A stretch of DNA of 64,000 nt from Alphaproteobacteria bacterium (GTDB lineage Bacteria; Pseudomonadota; Alphaproteobacteria; Micropepsales; Micropepsaceae), in assembly GCA_013389115.1 (NCBI GenBank), contig JACADY010000011.1, positions 21,195 to 85,194 on the forward strand, read 5' to 3'. The notes below the pieces were generated by a model. It was not told the origin of the DNA. It searched no databases and saw only the letters and a list, made by a program, of their open reading frames with translations. Numbering within the stretch: position 1 is the first letter of the stretch; the number at the start of each line of letters is the position of its first letter. Both the position numbers and the translations under genes were made by a program. Shown piece by piece: positions 15,928-24,625 of this stretch.

Positions 15928-18413
15928 TACGGCGGCACCGCCTCAAGGCAGAAGGTCGAAGCGTCCTTGTCGTCGGCCCGCCGCACGATCCGCCGCCCGC
16001 GCACGATCCGGCCCACCTTCTTGCTCAGGTAGATGCCGACCGAATGCGGGTTCACGCCGCGCGGGCAGGCGGCGCGGAGGGCGATGCCCAGTTCCTCAGC
16101 CCCCGGCCCCCCGCTGCCCTGAAACGTGTCACTTCGCCGGATGAGTTCCGCCGCCTTGACGTAGCGCCCGACACCGAAGGCGGCTTCCCAAGCCTCGATC
16201 AGTCCCGCCAGTTCCTCGCGGGCGGAGTCACCGACCGAGACGCTCGCCCGGGTCGCGCAAGGGTCGGGCTCGCCGCACCAGACCAGTGCGGCGCGCACGA
16301 GGGCCGACCAGTCCTCGAACCGTCCGAAGGGCTCAAGTTCGCGCGCCCCCGGCCTGCCCGCAAAGATGAAGGCGCGCAGCACCGTCAGCGCCGCCGCTAC
16401 CAGTTCGCCGCGCCGCCTCCGAACCTCGGTCCGAAGGTCAACCGTGAAGGTCCGCTTCTCGGGGTGTTCCATCTTCGCATCCATCGCGCACATGATGGCG
16501 CGCGTTGACATGTCCTCGCGGAACTGGAGGTTGTTCCCGTTGGCGATGAACAGGGTCTGCGTCGGGACGCGGATTTGGTCGTTGGTGCCCAGCTTCCGGT
16601 TCTGCCACGTCTCCGAGGTCAGGATCGAACACAGTGCGTCGCCGGTCACGGGCCGGGTCACGTTGTCGATCACCACCACGGGGTCGCCCTGCATCAGGAT
16701 CGACAGCAGCCGCTTCTCGTCCTCCTCCTCGGTCGCGCCCTGCGACATGACGGGCGCGTCCCGGCCCGTGCCGAGGATCGCCACCACGTCCGCGATCAGC
16801 GACTTGCCGGTGCCCATCGTCGGGGCCGTGAAACCGTGCAGGGGCGCGGTGCGCAGCATCTTCCGGCAGACCGCCGTCAGCATCGCGGAGAGCGCCACCG
16901 ACCGCGACGGAACGTCAACGAACGGGAAGCCTTCGAGCAGTTCCTTCAAGAGGCCCATCGCCGCTACCGCATCGGCCCGAGAGGGACTCTCCGGCACGGT
17001 GCCGAAGGTCGCGCCGCCGGTGTCGAGGATAAGGCCGGAAGCCGCATCGTAGCCATCGTCGGCCAGCACGGTTCCGTCCGGTCGCAGCGTCGGACACTCG
17101 ACCACCCCCCGCAGCACCGGGAGCCGCCAGAAGCCTTCGCGCGCGGCATAGCTGTGGGCGAAGGAGACGGGCGGCGCGGTCGGCACGGTGTCCGTGCCCT
17201 GCTTCGTCGTCACGATCTTCACGAAGTTCGCGCTTCCGATCATCAGCTCCCGCAGCCGGTGCGGCCGCAGTTCGCGGATCAGCAGCGCCCCGGCTTCGCG
17301 GAGGACGCCGTCGTCGTTCCCGGATGCGTCCAGCCGGATCGGCTGCACCAGTCGCCCCGCGCTCTGGTAGATCGGAACTCCCGCCGTCAACAGTGCGGCC
17401 TCGGCAGCGTCCAGCGTCTCGGGAAGGCGGTTCTCCGAGTAGACAACCTCGGGCCGGTCGTCCGCCCGCCCCTCGGTGATGCCCAGCCACTTGCGGAAGC
17501 GCCCAGCCACCGCTTCGGGCAGCCCCAGCATCTCGACCCCCCGGGGAAGCCCCGTCGCGGCCTCGCCCGCCTCCACCTTCGCGGCGGTCTGCCCGGCCTT
17601 GCCGCGCTTGCCCGCCTCCTCGTCGCCCGCGATTTCTGCGGCCAGCACCACCGCGTGGTTGACATCCTCCACCGAGAGCTTCGCCGCCAGCAGCGCGCCC
17701 GAGAGCGCCATGCAGAAGTCGTCGCGCGAGCCCTGCGCCGGGTAAAACCGCGCCACCACCGACAGGAACGCGATCAGGCCCGCCCGCTTGAGGGCGTCCG
17801 CCGCGCTCATCGAGAGGGGGGCAACGTCCCGCTCCCAAGAAACCTGCTCGCCACTCGGGTGGACCGAGGGCGGGGCCATCGTGTGGCCCTTCCCCCGGAC
17901 CTCAAGGACGCAGGCGGCGTGTTCCTCGGGGAGGCCCTCGGTGCCCTTCAACTCGGGGATGTCGAACTTGACGGTCTTGTCGAAGCCGGGGCAGAGGAAC
18001 AGGTAGTGCGACCCCGGCGCGCCCGCGCGCCCGAACTTGGGCAGTGCGAACAGCAGCTTCGCCCCGATGCGCCGCGCCTCCGGCCAGTCAAGGTCGAAGT
18101 CCACTAGCCCGCCGTGTTCCGGCCCGAGCCGGAGCCCGAGGTTGTAGCCCCCGTGGTCCAGCAGCCGCTCCGCGTTCTCGGCGGTGACAGTGTTCGCGTC
18201 GTGCTTGCCGGGCGGCACCTTGGCCCTCGGTCCCAGCCGGATCGGCGTCCAGCCCCGGGCGAGGTATCCGCGCGCGGCTTCTATCAACGCCTCGCGCTTG
18301 GTCGGGGAGGCGTTCTCGGCTATACTCGCCCCATCAGGGTGATGATGATGCCTGTCTTCCGCGCCCCCGGCCCGATTCCCAGCGCCGGGGGCGTCCTCTT
18401 TGAAGTCACTCAT
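15927..18413 (-). CDS. Bifunctional DNA primase/polymerase-helicase (replication protein)
   Basis: The 828-residue protein probably starts replication of the island. The N-terminal primase/polymerase domain (about 35-220) has the acidic pair Asp105 and Asp107 in GLVDFDLDWPEA and a later SVHPSGEQVSWE motif. A linker follows, then a P-loop NTPase/helicase domain (about 500-700) with Walker A MGTGKS (Lys537) and a Walker B-like VVVIDNVT, and a C-terminal helical part that may bind DNA. The start ATG at 18413 overlaps the AlpA stop as ATGA, so the two are coupled. Similar proteins drive replication in P4-like satellites and PICIs. The iteron-like region lies directly after its stop. Confidence 0.8.
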   Translation of the reverse strand: MSDFKEDAPGAGNRAGGAEDRHHHHPDGASIAENASPTKREALIEAARGYLARGWTPIRLGPRAKVPPGKHDANTVTAENAERLLDHGGYNLGLRLGPEHGGLVDFDLDWPEARRIGAKLLFALPKFGRAGAPGSHYLFLCPGFDKTVKFDIPELKGTEGLPEEHAACVLEVRGKGHTMAPPSVHPSGEQVSWERDVAPLSMSAADALKRAGLIAFLSVVARFYPAQGSRDDFCMALSGALLAAKLSVEDVNHAVVLAAEIAGDEEAGKRGKAGQTAAKVEAGEAATGLPRGVEMLGLPEAVAGRFRKWLGITEGRADDRPEVVYSENRLPETLDAAEAALLTAGVPIYQSAGRLVQPIRLDASGNDDGVLREAGALLIRELRPHRLRELMIGSANFVKIVTTKQGTDTVPTAPPVSFAHSYAAREGFWRLPVLRGVVECPTLRPDGTVLADDGYDAASGLILDTGGATFGTVPESPSRADAVAAMGLLKELLEGFPFVDVPSRSVALSAMLTAVCRKMLRTAPLHGFTAPTMGTGKSLIADVVAILGTGRDAPVMSQGATEEEDEKRLLSILMQGDPVVVIDNVTRPVTGDALCSILTSETWQNRKLGTNDQIRVPTQTLFIANGNNLQFREDMSTRAIMCAMDAKMEHPEKRTFTVDLRTEVRRRRGELVAAALTVLRAFIFAGRPGARELEPFGRFEDWSALVRAALVWCGEPDPCATRASVSVGDSAREELAGLIEAWEAAFGVGRYVKAAELIRRSDTFQGSGGPGAEELGIALRAACPRGVNPHSVGIYLSKKVGRIVRGRRIVRRADDKDASTFCLEAVPP

Positions 18414-18601
18414 CCCGCCGCCCTCGCCTCCGCGCGGGCCGCGACCCACTCCCCGACCTCGCGCTCAAGCCACGCCACCTTGTTGGCGCAGAGGCGGAGT
18501 TGGCGGGGGAAGTCCCCCTGCCGGATCAGCTTGTAGATGGTGGGCTTGGAGAGGCGGGTACGAACTGCAACCTCCTCTATCGTCAGCAGTGTGTCGGCCA
18601 T
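18410..18601 (-). CDS. AlpA-family helix-turn-helix regulator/excisionase
   Basis: The 63-residue MerR-like HTH protein (MADTLLTIEEVAVRTRLSKP, then TIYKLIRQGDFPRQLRL) matches the AlpA/excisionase domain. ATG 18601 follows GGGGATAAACC. AlpA proteins switch on satellite or prophage excision genes or act directly in excision. It overlaps the primase start by 4 bp. A palindrome sits directly upstream at 18610-18633, suggesting autoregulation. Confidence 0.85.
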   Translation of the reverse strand: MADTLLTIEEVAVRTRLSKPTIYKLIRQGDFPRQLRLCANKVAWLEREVGEWVAARAEARAAG

Positions 18602-18609
18602 CGGTTTAT

Positions 18610-18633
18610 CCCCGGATATGTCGCTATCTGGGG
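18610..18633. promoter_or_regulatory. Operator-like palindrome before alpA
   Basis: CCCC-G-GATA, a 6-base centre, then TATC-T-GGGG form an inverted repeat directly before the AlpA-like gene. It is a good candidate for the control site of the AlpA-primase operon. Confidence 0.45.
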
Positions 18634-18701
18634 AGAGACTAGCGGGGCCTTGCCGCCGGGGCCGTTTCACCGATTTCTGGCGAAAACCGGCGAAACCGCC
18701 G

Positions 18702-19334
18702 CTACGGCTTCTTTCTTGGCTTGCGGAGGCGCGACGCCCTGAGCTTCTCATCGTGACCGCGCAGGCTCGTGTCCACCATCCTGAGCACGTCCTTGTGCGT
18801 CGGAGACGCGGAGGCGTTCGGCGTGGCGTTGCGCACCGCGAGAGCTTTCGGCGGCAACGAGCGCTCAAGCAGCTCTGCGATGAACATCTGCATCGGGTAT
18901 GGTGGGAGGTCCTTGGCGGAGTTCTTGCTGCCCCGGTAGGTGTTGCCCTTCTGGTAGATGTTGCCCCGGTCTAGAACCCAGATGCGGGCCGCGACGGTGA
19001 CGGCGTGGTCGAACCCGGCGTCGCGCGGCAACTTCCTGAGATCAGGCTCGGCCAAATGCGCCGCGTTTCTCGCGGCCCGCGCTATGTCGATGTCATCGGG
19101 CTCGACATCTGGACCGAGGCCACGCGCGATTTCGAGTGCCACGGCTTCGCGGTCGGCGGGCCGCATCGCCTCCCACAACTTGGCCAGCTTGAGCAGGCTC
19201 TTGCACTCGGGCATCATTCTCGAACGCTCGACCAGTTCCTCTAGGCCAGCGGGGGTGCTCTCGTGGTGGCTGTCGTAGGCTGCCCGGACGCGCGCCACCT
19301 CGGCATCGGTGATCTGCTCCCACGTCACTTCCAT
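18702..19334 (-). CDS. Hypothetical protein coupled to the integrase
   Basis: The protein is 210 residues starting at ATG 19334, 10 bp inside the 3' end of the integrase gene, so the two are one transcript. The sequence begins MEVTWEQITDAEVARVRAAYD, is helical and charged, and ends with a strongly basic tail (LRASRLRKPRKKP). No known domain is recognised. Downstream is the gap carrying the AlpA operator. Its link with int suggests a role in integration, excision or element control. Confidence 0.6.
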   Translation of the reverse strand: MEVTWEQITDAEVARVRAAYDSHHESTPAGLEELVERSRMMPECKSLLKLAKLWEAMRPADREAVALEIARGLGPDVEPDDIDIARAARNAAHLAEPDLRKLPRDAGFDHAVTVAARIWVLDRGNIYQKGNTYRGSKNSAKDLPPYPMQMFIAELLERSLPPKALAVRNATPNASASPTHKDVLRMVDTSLRGHDEKLRASRLRKPRKKP

Positions 19335-20500
19335 TGTGCGCCCCACAGGTCCAGCGCTGCGCGCTTCTCGGTCAGGTAGCTGTAGCGGTTGTAGGTGCCC
19401 GCGACGCCCGGAACCTCGTGGCCTAGGACGCGCTCGATGTGTTCCTGCTGGACCCCGAGCCGGGCCATGTGAGTCGCGGCGGAGCGGCGCAGGTCGTGCA
19501 GCGTCCAGTCCTCCACCTTGGACAGCCGGTCGAGCCGGGCCTTGGCCTTCGAGAAGCCCGAAACTGGCCGCTTGCCGCCGGTCGTGGACAGCATGAAGTC
19601 GCCCCCGTTCCACTTGGGCAGGGCCTCCACCAGCGCAAGCGCCGGGGCCGACAAGGGGACGACCTGCGGGCGGTCTGTCTTGTAGTGGCGGGCGGGGACC
19701 TCGAACGCATTCTGGTCGGGCAGCAGCCAGCCGCGCTCTAGGTTGGCCACCTCCGCGCGGCGCTGCGCCGTAAGGATCAGCAGACGCACCATCGGCCCGA
19801 ACGGGTAGCCCATGTCGCCCGCCGCCGCCCAGACAGCCTTGAGCTCGTCCATCGACAGCACCCGCTCGCGGGGCCGGTATCGCAGGTCCTTCCGCTGCAT
19901 CCCGGCGACGGGGCTGGCGATGAGGTATCCCCGGTTGACGCACCAGTTGAACAGCGTCGTGACGTGCTTGCGCACCTCGCGCGCCTGCCCCGCGCCGTGC
20001 TCGGCCTTCACGTCATCCAGCAGCTCGTGGACCGACGCCCTGTCCAGCACGTCGATCTGCCGCCCGCGCCACTCCGGGACCACCAGCGCGTTCAGGAGCC
20101 GCTCGGTGTCGCGCCACTTGACGGTGCTGGCCTTCGCGTGGGCTTCCACGAACCGCCCGCAGATCGCCTCGAACGTCCGCTCGCCCTTCGCCCGGAGGTC
20201 GTCCTTCCTGACCTCCGCCGGGTCGTCGCCACGGTCGGCGGTGTCCAGCGCGTCGCGCGCCCGGTCCCTCGCGGCCTTGAGGTCGAGCAATGGGTAGGCC
20301 CCGAGGGTCATCCGGCGGAGCGGCCCCCGGTTCCCGCCGTCACCCCGGCCCGCCACGCGGTAGTGCACCGACCAGCTCTTCTTGCCGCCCTCGGTGATGC
20401 GCAGGGTCAGGCCCTGACAGCCTTCGTCGGACACTTCCAGCCGCCGCCCGGCTGCGGGCTTCAGTTTCTGCACGGCTATCTCGGTCAGTCTGGACTTCAC
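19325..20500 (-). CDS. int: Tyrosine recombinase integrase, P4-like
   Basis: The 391-residue integrase recombines the attP and attB sites in tRNA-Thr. An N-terminal arm-binding domain (about 1-100, with KSWSVHYRV and LGAYPLLDLKAAR) is followed by a core-binding domain (110-205) and the catalytic domain. Catalytic residues are Arg247 (LTAQRRAEV), Lys274 (HYKTDRP), His335 and Arg338 (LHDLRRSAATH), His361 (VLGHE) and nucleophile Tyr370 (GTYNRYSY). It lies 160 bp from attR and is oriented away from it, as usual for P4-type integrases. Confidence 0.95.
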   Translation of the reverse strand: MKSRLTEIAVQKLKPAAGRRLEVSDEGCQGLTLRITEGGKKSWSVHYRVAGRGDGGNRGPLRRMTLGAYPLLDLKAARDRARDALDTADRGDDPAEVRKDDLRAKGERTFEAICGRFVEAHAKASTVKWRDTERLLNALVVPEWRGRQIDVLDRASVHELLDDVKAEHGAGQAREVRKHVTTLFNWCVNRGYLIASPVAGMQRKDLRYRPRERVLSMDELKAVWAAAGDMGYPFGPMVRLLILTAQRRAEVANLERGWLLPDQNAFEVPARHYKTDRPQVVPLSAPALALVEALPKWNGGDFMLSTTGGKRPVSGFSKAKARLDRLSKVEDWTLHDLRRSAATHMARLGVQQEHIERVLGHEVPGVAGTYNRYSYLTEKRAALDLWGAQWK

Positions 20501-20512
20501 GGGGCACCTCCG

Positions 20513-20621
20513 GGGTAACGAGGGGGTAACGGGATGTGGGGCTATTGGGCTTAACGGGCCTATACTCCCAGAGCCCTATATAGCGCCCAAGTGCCTGCGA
20601 TTAAAGTGGTTTCCGTTACCC
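20513..20621. other. Candidate integrase arm sites, right end
   Basis: GGGTAACG at 20513-20520, GGGGTAACG at 20523-20531 and inverted CGTTACCC at 20614-20621 lie between int and attR. They mirror the set of two direct and one inverted copies near attL. Confidence 0.5.
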
Positions 20622-20660
20622 GCAGAGACGACCAAAGACGGGCCTAGACTGGCGGCCCGG

Positions 20661-20708
20661 CCCTTGGTAAGGGAGAGGTCGACAGTTCAATCCTGTCCGG
20701 CAGCACCA
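20661..20708 (+). pseudogene. attR core and tRNA-Thr(GGT) 3' half
   Basis: It begins with the 13-bp core (20661-20673), continues with GGGAG, the variable bases, T-arm GACAG/CTGTC, acceptor strand CGGCAGC and encoded ACCA. It pairs perfectly with the 5' half at 8206. No 5' tRNA part precedes it, so it cannot make a tRNA by itself. Confidence 0.88.
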
Positions 20709-20864
20709 GGGCATGAGCCTCGCTTGTGAATTTTGTGTATCACAGCGAACTTCCAGGCACGATCAGAACACTTCCAGCTTCTGCGGGCGTTGACAGGGGC
20801 GCTGAGGACCATAGTTTCCAGAGCAATCCCCTTCCCTCCCCGTTCTCAGCCGGAGACCCTTCCC

Positions 20865-21455
20865 ATGGCCTTTGAACTCCCCGCCCTTCCTTACGCGCGC
20901 GACGCCCTTGCCCCGCACATCAGCGCAAACACGCTCGATTTTCATTACGGCAAGCACCATCAGGCCTATGTGACCAACCTCAACAAGCTGGTGGAGGGTA
21001 AGCCCGCCGCCTCGATGCCGCTGGAAGAGGCCATCAAGAAGTCCTGGACCGACAAGGATATGGGCGTCTTCAACAATGCGGCGCAGATCTGGAACCATAC
21101 GTTCTATTGGCACTCCATGAAGCCCAATGGGGGCGGCAAGCCGACAGGCGAGATCGGGGAGAGAATCACGCGCGACTTCGGTTCCTACGAGGCCTTCGCC
21201 GAGCAGTTCAAGCAGGCGGGCGCAACCCAGTTCGGCTCGGGCTGGGCATGGCTCGTCCTCGATGGCGGCAAGCTCAAGGTGACGAAGACCCCCAACGCAG
21301 AACTGCCACTGACCGCCGGGCAGAAGGCCCTCCTCACCATGGACGTGTGGGAGCATGCCTATTATCTCGATTTCCAGAACCGGCGGCCGGACTATATCGG
21401 CACCTTCCTCGACAAGCTCGTGAACTGGGAGTTCGCGAACAAGAACTTGGCGTGA
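20865..21455 (+). CDS. sodB: Superoxide dismutase, Fe type
   Basis: It converts superoxide to oxygen and hydrogen peroxide in the cytoplasm. The 196-residue protein starts at ATG 20865 with GGAG 10 bp upstream; an earlier in-frame ATG would add 44 residues without family match. Metal ligands are His27, His78, Asp160 and His164 (DVWEHAYYLDFQNRRPDY). AAQIWNHTFYWHSM carries the Gln typical of iron enzymes. It follows the disrupted tRNA-Thr half by about 160 bp, so it is the first host gene right of the island. Confidence 0.95.
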   Translation: MAFELPALPYARDALAPHISANTLDFHYGKHHQAYVTNLNKLVEGKPAASMPLEEAIKKSWTDKDMGVFNNAAQIWNHTFYWHSMKPNGGGKPTGEIGERITRDFGSYEAFAEQFKQAGATQFGSGWAWLVLDGGKLKVTKTPNAELPLTAGQKALLTMDVWEHAYYLDFQNRRPDYIGTFLDKLVNWEFANKNLA

Positions 21456-21506
21456 TCGTTTCGCGGGTATCCGAGCCGAGACGGGTGAGGGGTGTTCCAA
21501 ACTTCA

Positions 21507-21614
21507 CCTCCCCTTGCAGGGGGAGGCTGGGTGGGGGTCATCGTTCCAGCGCCGATCTCCACCTCTTCAGTCACCGGATCCCCACCCCTTGCCCTCCCCT
21601 TTTCAAGGGGAGGG
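21507..21614. repeat. Two hairpins between convergent sodB and gabT
   Basis: CCTCCCC/GGGGAGG (21507-21526) and a 10-bp perfect hairpin CCCTCCCCTT/AAGGGGAGGG (21592-21614) occupy the 243-bp gap. The first is a common dispersed bacterial repeat type. The second may stop transcription from both sides, though it lacks a long T-run. Confidence 0.55.
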
Positions 21615-21698
21615 AGGGACCAGCGCCCTCTCACCATTTGCGGGCGCCTGCTATGAATGGATGGCCCGCTGCACGCAGTGCATGACCGGTGAGGCCGG

Positions 21699-22988
21699 CT
21701 AGTTCTCCGCCGCCGCACGCAGCGCGGCCTCGAGGATGTCGAGACCCTCGGCGATGATCGCATCGCTCGCCGTGATCGGGACCAGAATGCGGATGCCGTT
21801 ACCATAGACGCCGCAGCCCAGGAGAATGAGCCCGCGCTCGCGCGCCGCCAGGATCACTGTGCGCGTCATCTCTGGGTCGGGATCATGCGTGCCGCGCGAT
21901 TTCACGATGTCAAAGGCGACCATCGCGCCCAAACCCCGAATGTCATCGAGCGGCACAAGATCGTTGCGGGTCGCCATGGCCTTCAGGCGCTGGATAAGAC
22001 GCTTGCCGAGCGCGGCTGATTTCTCAAGGACGGCTTCCGCCTCCATGATCTCAAGAACCGCCAGCGCCGCGGCACAGGCGAGCGGGTTGCCCGCATAGGT
22101 GCCGCCAAGCCCGCCCGGCTCTGGCGCGTCCATGATTTCGGCCCGGCCGATGACGCCCGAGAGCGGCAACCCGCCCGCCAGCGACTTGGCCGTCGTCAAG
22201 AGATCAGGCTTTACGCCCGAATGCTCAATGGCAAAGAGCTTTCCCGTGCGGCCGAAGCCCGACTGGATCTCATCGGCGATGAGCAGGATGCCATGCCTTG
22301 TGCAGAGTTCCCGCAAGGATTTGAGGAAGTCGAACGGCGCGACGTAAAAGCCGCCCTCGCCCTGCACCGGCTCCAAGATGATGGCGGCAACGCGGGAGGG
22401 CTCGACCTCTGTCTTGAACAGGGATTCGAGCGCCTTGAGCGAATGGGCCGCGGTGACGCCTTGGGCCTCAACCGGGAACGGCAGACGATAGATCTCACCC
22501 GGGAAGGGGGCGAAACCCGCCTTGTAGGGAATGACCTTGCCCGTGAGGCCGCTCGTAAACAGCGTGCGGCCGTGAAAGGCACCGGAAAAGGCGATAACAC
22601 CTGGCCGCTTCGTCGCATAGCGCGCGATCTTGACCGCGTTCTCCACCGCCTCGGCGCCCGTTGTGAAAAAAATCGTCTTCGCGGGGCCATCGATTGGCGC
22701 AAGCGCGTTCAGCCTTTCCGCCAGCTCGATATAGGGCTCATAGGCATTCACCTGGAAAGCGGTGTGGATCGCGCGGTCAAGCTGCGCCTTCACCGCCGCG
22801 ATCACCTTGGGATGGCGATGGCCTGTGTTCTGCACGCCGATGCCGCCGACGAAATCGATATAGCGTCGAGCCTCCACATCCCAGATTTCTGCGCCTTCCG
22901 CCCTTTCAGCGAAGACTGGATGGGCCGTCGCGACGCCGCGCGGCACTGCGGCAAGGCGGCGGGCTTGGAGTTCGGCGTTGGTGGGCAT
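21699..22988 (-). CDS. gabT: 4-aminobutyrate--2-oxoglutarate aminotransferase
   Basis: This PLP enzyme converts GABA to succinic semialdehyde. The 429-residue class-III aminotransferase has FVGGIGVQNTGHRHP near the N-terminus, EPVQGEGGF, ADEIQSGFGRTGK and the PLP lysine in LTTAKSLAGGLPLSG. GAGGA lies 10 bp before the ATG. The product would be oxidised by the succinate-semialdehyde dehydrogenase at 24626-26089, which is separated from it by hemN. 5-Aminovalerate is a possible alternative substrate. Confidence 0.9.
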   Translation of the reverse strand: MPTNAELQARRLAAVPRGVATAHPVFAERAEGAEIWDVEARRYIDFVGGIGVQNTGHRHPKVIAAVKAQLDRAIHTAFQVNAYEPYIELAERLNALAPIDGPAKTIFFTTGAEAVENAVKIARYATKRPGVIAFSGAFHGRTLFTSGLTGKVIPYKAGFAPFPGEIYRLPFPVEAQGVTAAHSLKALESLFKTEVEPSRVAAIILEPVQGEGGFYVAPFDFLKSLRELCTRHGILLIADEIQSGFGRTGKLFAIEHSGVKPDLLTTAKSLAGGLPLSGVIGRAEIMDAPEPGGLGGTYAGNPLACAAALAVLEIMEAEAVLEKSAALGKRLIQRLKAMATRNDLVPLDDIRGLGAMVAFDIVKSRGTHDPDPEMTRTVILAARERGLILLGCGVYGNGIRILVPITASDAIIAEGLDILEAALRAAAEN

Positions 22989-23187
22989 GGGCGATGGTCC
23001 TCAAGAGGAGGCGGACAATAACTCACTCTAGCGCACGATCCCGCCTTTGCGAATCGGGTACGCGCGCCAGGTTCACGCGTTAGACCGCGCTTTCTGCCGA
23101 AAACCGGTTCCCATCCCCGCCTTCACGAGGACATGCTTTTCGGGAAAACGCTCCGGGCCATATCGCCGGGCGCTGTCAGCGGCTGCG

Positions 23188-24540
23188 TCAGATCGCGCGG
23201 GCGTGGCGCCCCGCCGAGGCCGACAGATAGGCATCAAAGGCACAGGCCACATTGCGCAGGAACGGGCGCGCGCGATCTTTCAGCTCGATCACGCTTCCTT
23301 GCCACGCGATGAGCCCGTCGTCCGCCAGTTCCCTCAGCGCATCCCTATCCGCAAGCGCGAGTGCCTCACCCTTGCCTGCAAAACCATCAAGATCGATGCG
23401 ACGGTCGCACATGAGCCGCTCGATGATGCGCGCGCGCAGGCGGTCTTCGTGCGTCAGCGCGCGTCCGCGCTGCGTGGCGAAGCGCCCTTCTCCGATCGCC
23501 CGGCCATAGTCCGAAAGCGGGACCGCGTTCTGGATAAAGCCCTGCGGCAGCTTGCCGATGGCGGAGGCGCCAAAGGCCAGAAGCACGTCCGCACGGTACG
23601 TAGTATAGCCCTGGAAGTTCCGGCGCAGCGTGCCATCGCGGTGAGCGATGGCCATGGCATCATCGGCTCTCGCAAAATGGTCGAGGCCGATCGAGACATA
23701 GCCGGCGCCCGTCAGTTCCTCCTCGATGCGCTCAGCCTGCGCATGACGCTCCATGACGCCCGGTAGCGCCGAGGCATCGATGTATCCTTGGTGCCGCTTG
23801 AAGAAGGGCACATGCGCATAGCCGAACACGGCGAGGCGGCTCGGCGAGAGCGCAAGCACCTGGCGAACGGTGTCGATGCAATCGGCCTCGGTTTGATGGG
23901 GCAGGCCGTACATGATGTCGAAATTGATCGCCCCGATGCCGGCACCCTCCAGCCATTCGACGGCACGCGCGATCATTCCGAAAGGCTGAACACGATCGAT
24001 GGCGGCCTGCACATGGCTGGCGAGCGTTTGCACACCCAACGAGACACGGTTGACGCCGCCCTCGCCCAGAGTGCGCGCCATCTCGCGGGTCAGCGTGCGC
24101 GGGTCAATCTCGATCGCGATTTCAGCGTCGGCATCGATGTCGAAGCGCTCGGCCATTTGCGCCATCAACAGCGCAAACTCAGCGGGTGGCAACAGCGAAG
24201 GCGTGCCACCGCCGAAATGGATCGATGAGACCTGAAGGCGGTGCGGCAAGCGATCCGCGGCCATGGCCATCTCGCGCCGCAGGAGGGCCGCCATCTCCGC
24301 AATCGGCTCATCGCGCCTGGTGATGAAGGTGTGGCAGCCACAATAGCGGCACATTTGCCGACAGAAGGGGACATGAAGATAAAGGGAGCCGGTGGCGCCC
24401 TGCGGCATCGCCTCCAGCCAAGCGCCATAGGTTTGCGCATCCACATCGCCCATGAAATGCGGGCTTGCGGGATAGCTCGTATAGCGCGGCACCTGGCGCA
24501 TGCCATAGCGGGCGATCAGATCGGGGGCGATGGCGGTCAC
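23188..24540 (-). CDS. hemN: Oxygen-independent coproporphyrinogen III oxidase
   Basis: This radical-SAM enzyme of haem synthesis decarboxylates coproporphyrinogen III when oxygen is scarce. I prefer the GTG start at 24540 (450 residues, MTAIAPDLIARYG), because the longer frame would run through the FNR-type box and into gabD. The cluster motif is YLHVPFCRQMCRYCGC (Cys60, Cys64, Cys67, plus Cys69), followed by HFGGGTPSLL. The N-terminal VPRYTSYP is typical of true HemN rather than HemW. An FNR-like site lies 62-75 bp upstream, fitting anaerobic induction. Confidence 0.92.
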   Translation of the reverse strand: MTAIAPDLIARYGMRQVPRYTSYPASPHFMGDVDAQTYGAWLEAMPQGATGSLYLHVPFCRQMCRYCGCHTFITRRDEPIAEMAALLRREMAMAADRLPHRLQVSSIHFGGGTPSLLPPAEFALLMAQMAERFDIDADAEIAIEIDPRTLTREMARTLGEGGVNRVSLGVQTLASHVQAAIDRVQPFGMIARAVEWLEGAGIGAINFDIMYGLPHQTEADCIDTVRQVLALSPSRLAVFGYAHVPFFKRHQGYIDASALPGVMERHAQAERIEEELTGAGYVSIGLDHFARADDAMAIAHRDGTLRRNFQGYTTYRADVLLAFGASAIGKLPQGFIQNAVPLSDYGRAIGEGRFATQRGRALTHEDRLRARIIERLMCDRRIDLDGFAGKGEALALADRDALRELADDGLIAWQGSVIELKDRARPFLRNVACAFDAYLSASAGRHARAI

Positions 24541-24601
24541 GGGGGCGCACTCTCGAAGGCGGAACGATGGCGCAAAGTCGGCCTTTGATCCCTGCTTCGC
24601 C

Positions 24602-24615
24602 TTGATGTGGGTCAA
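24602..24615. promoter_or_regulatory. FNR/FnrL-type box upstream of hemN
   Basis: TTGAT-GTGG-GTCAA matches the FNR family pattern TTGAT-N4-ATCAA with one difference in the second half. It lies about 69 bp before the hemN start, in the short gap behind gabD. FNR control of hemN is known in related alphaproteobacteria. Confidence 0.6.
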
Positions 24616-24625
24616 GCCTTCCGCC

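Noticed and set aside
19335..19943. A longer frame for the integrase-linked protein, extending to 19943
   Set aside because: The extension is fully antisense to the integrase catalytic domain and is Pro/Arg-rich shadow sequence.
23085..23160. A REP-like repeat copy downstream of gabT
   Set aside because: It has CCGAAAACCGGTTCCCATC and a loose arm near 23130, but similarity to the three listed copies is too weak to define its ends.
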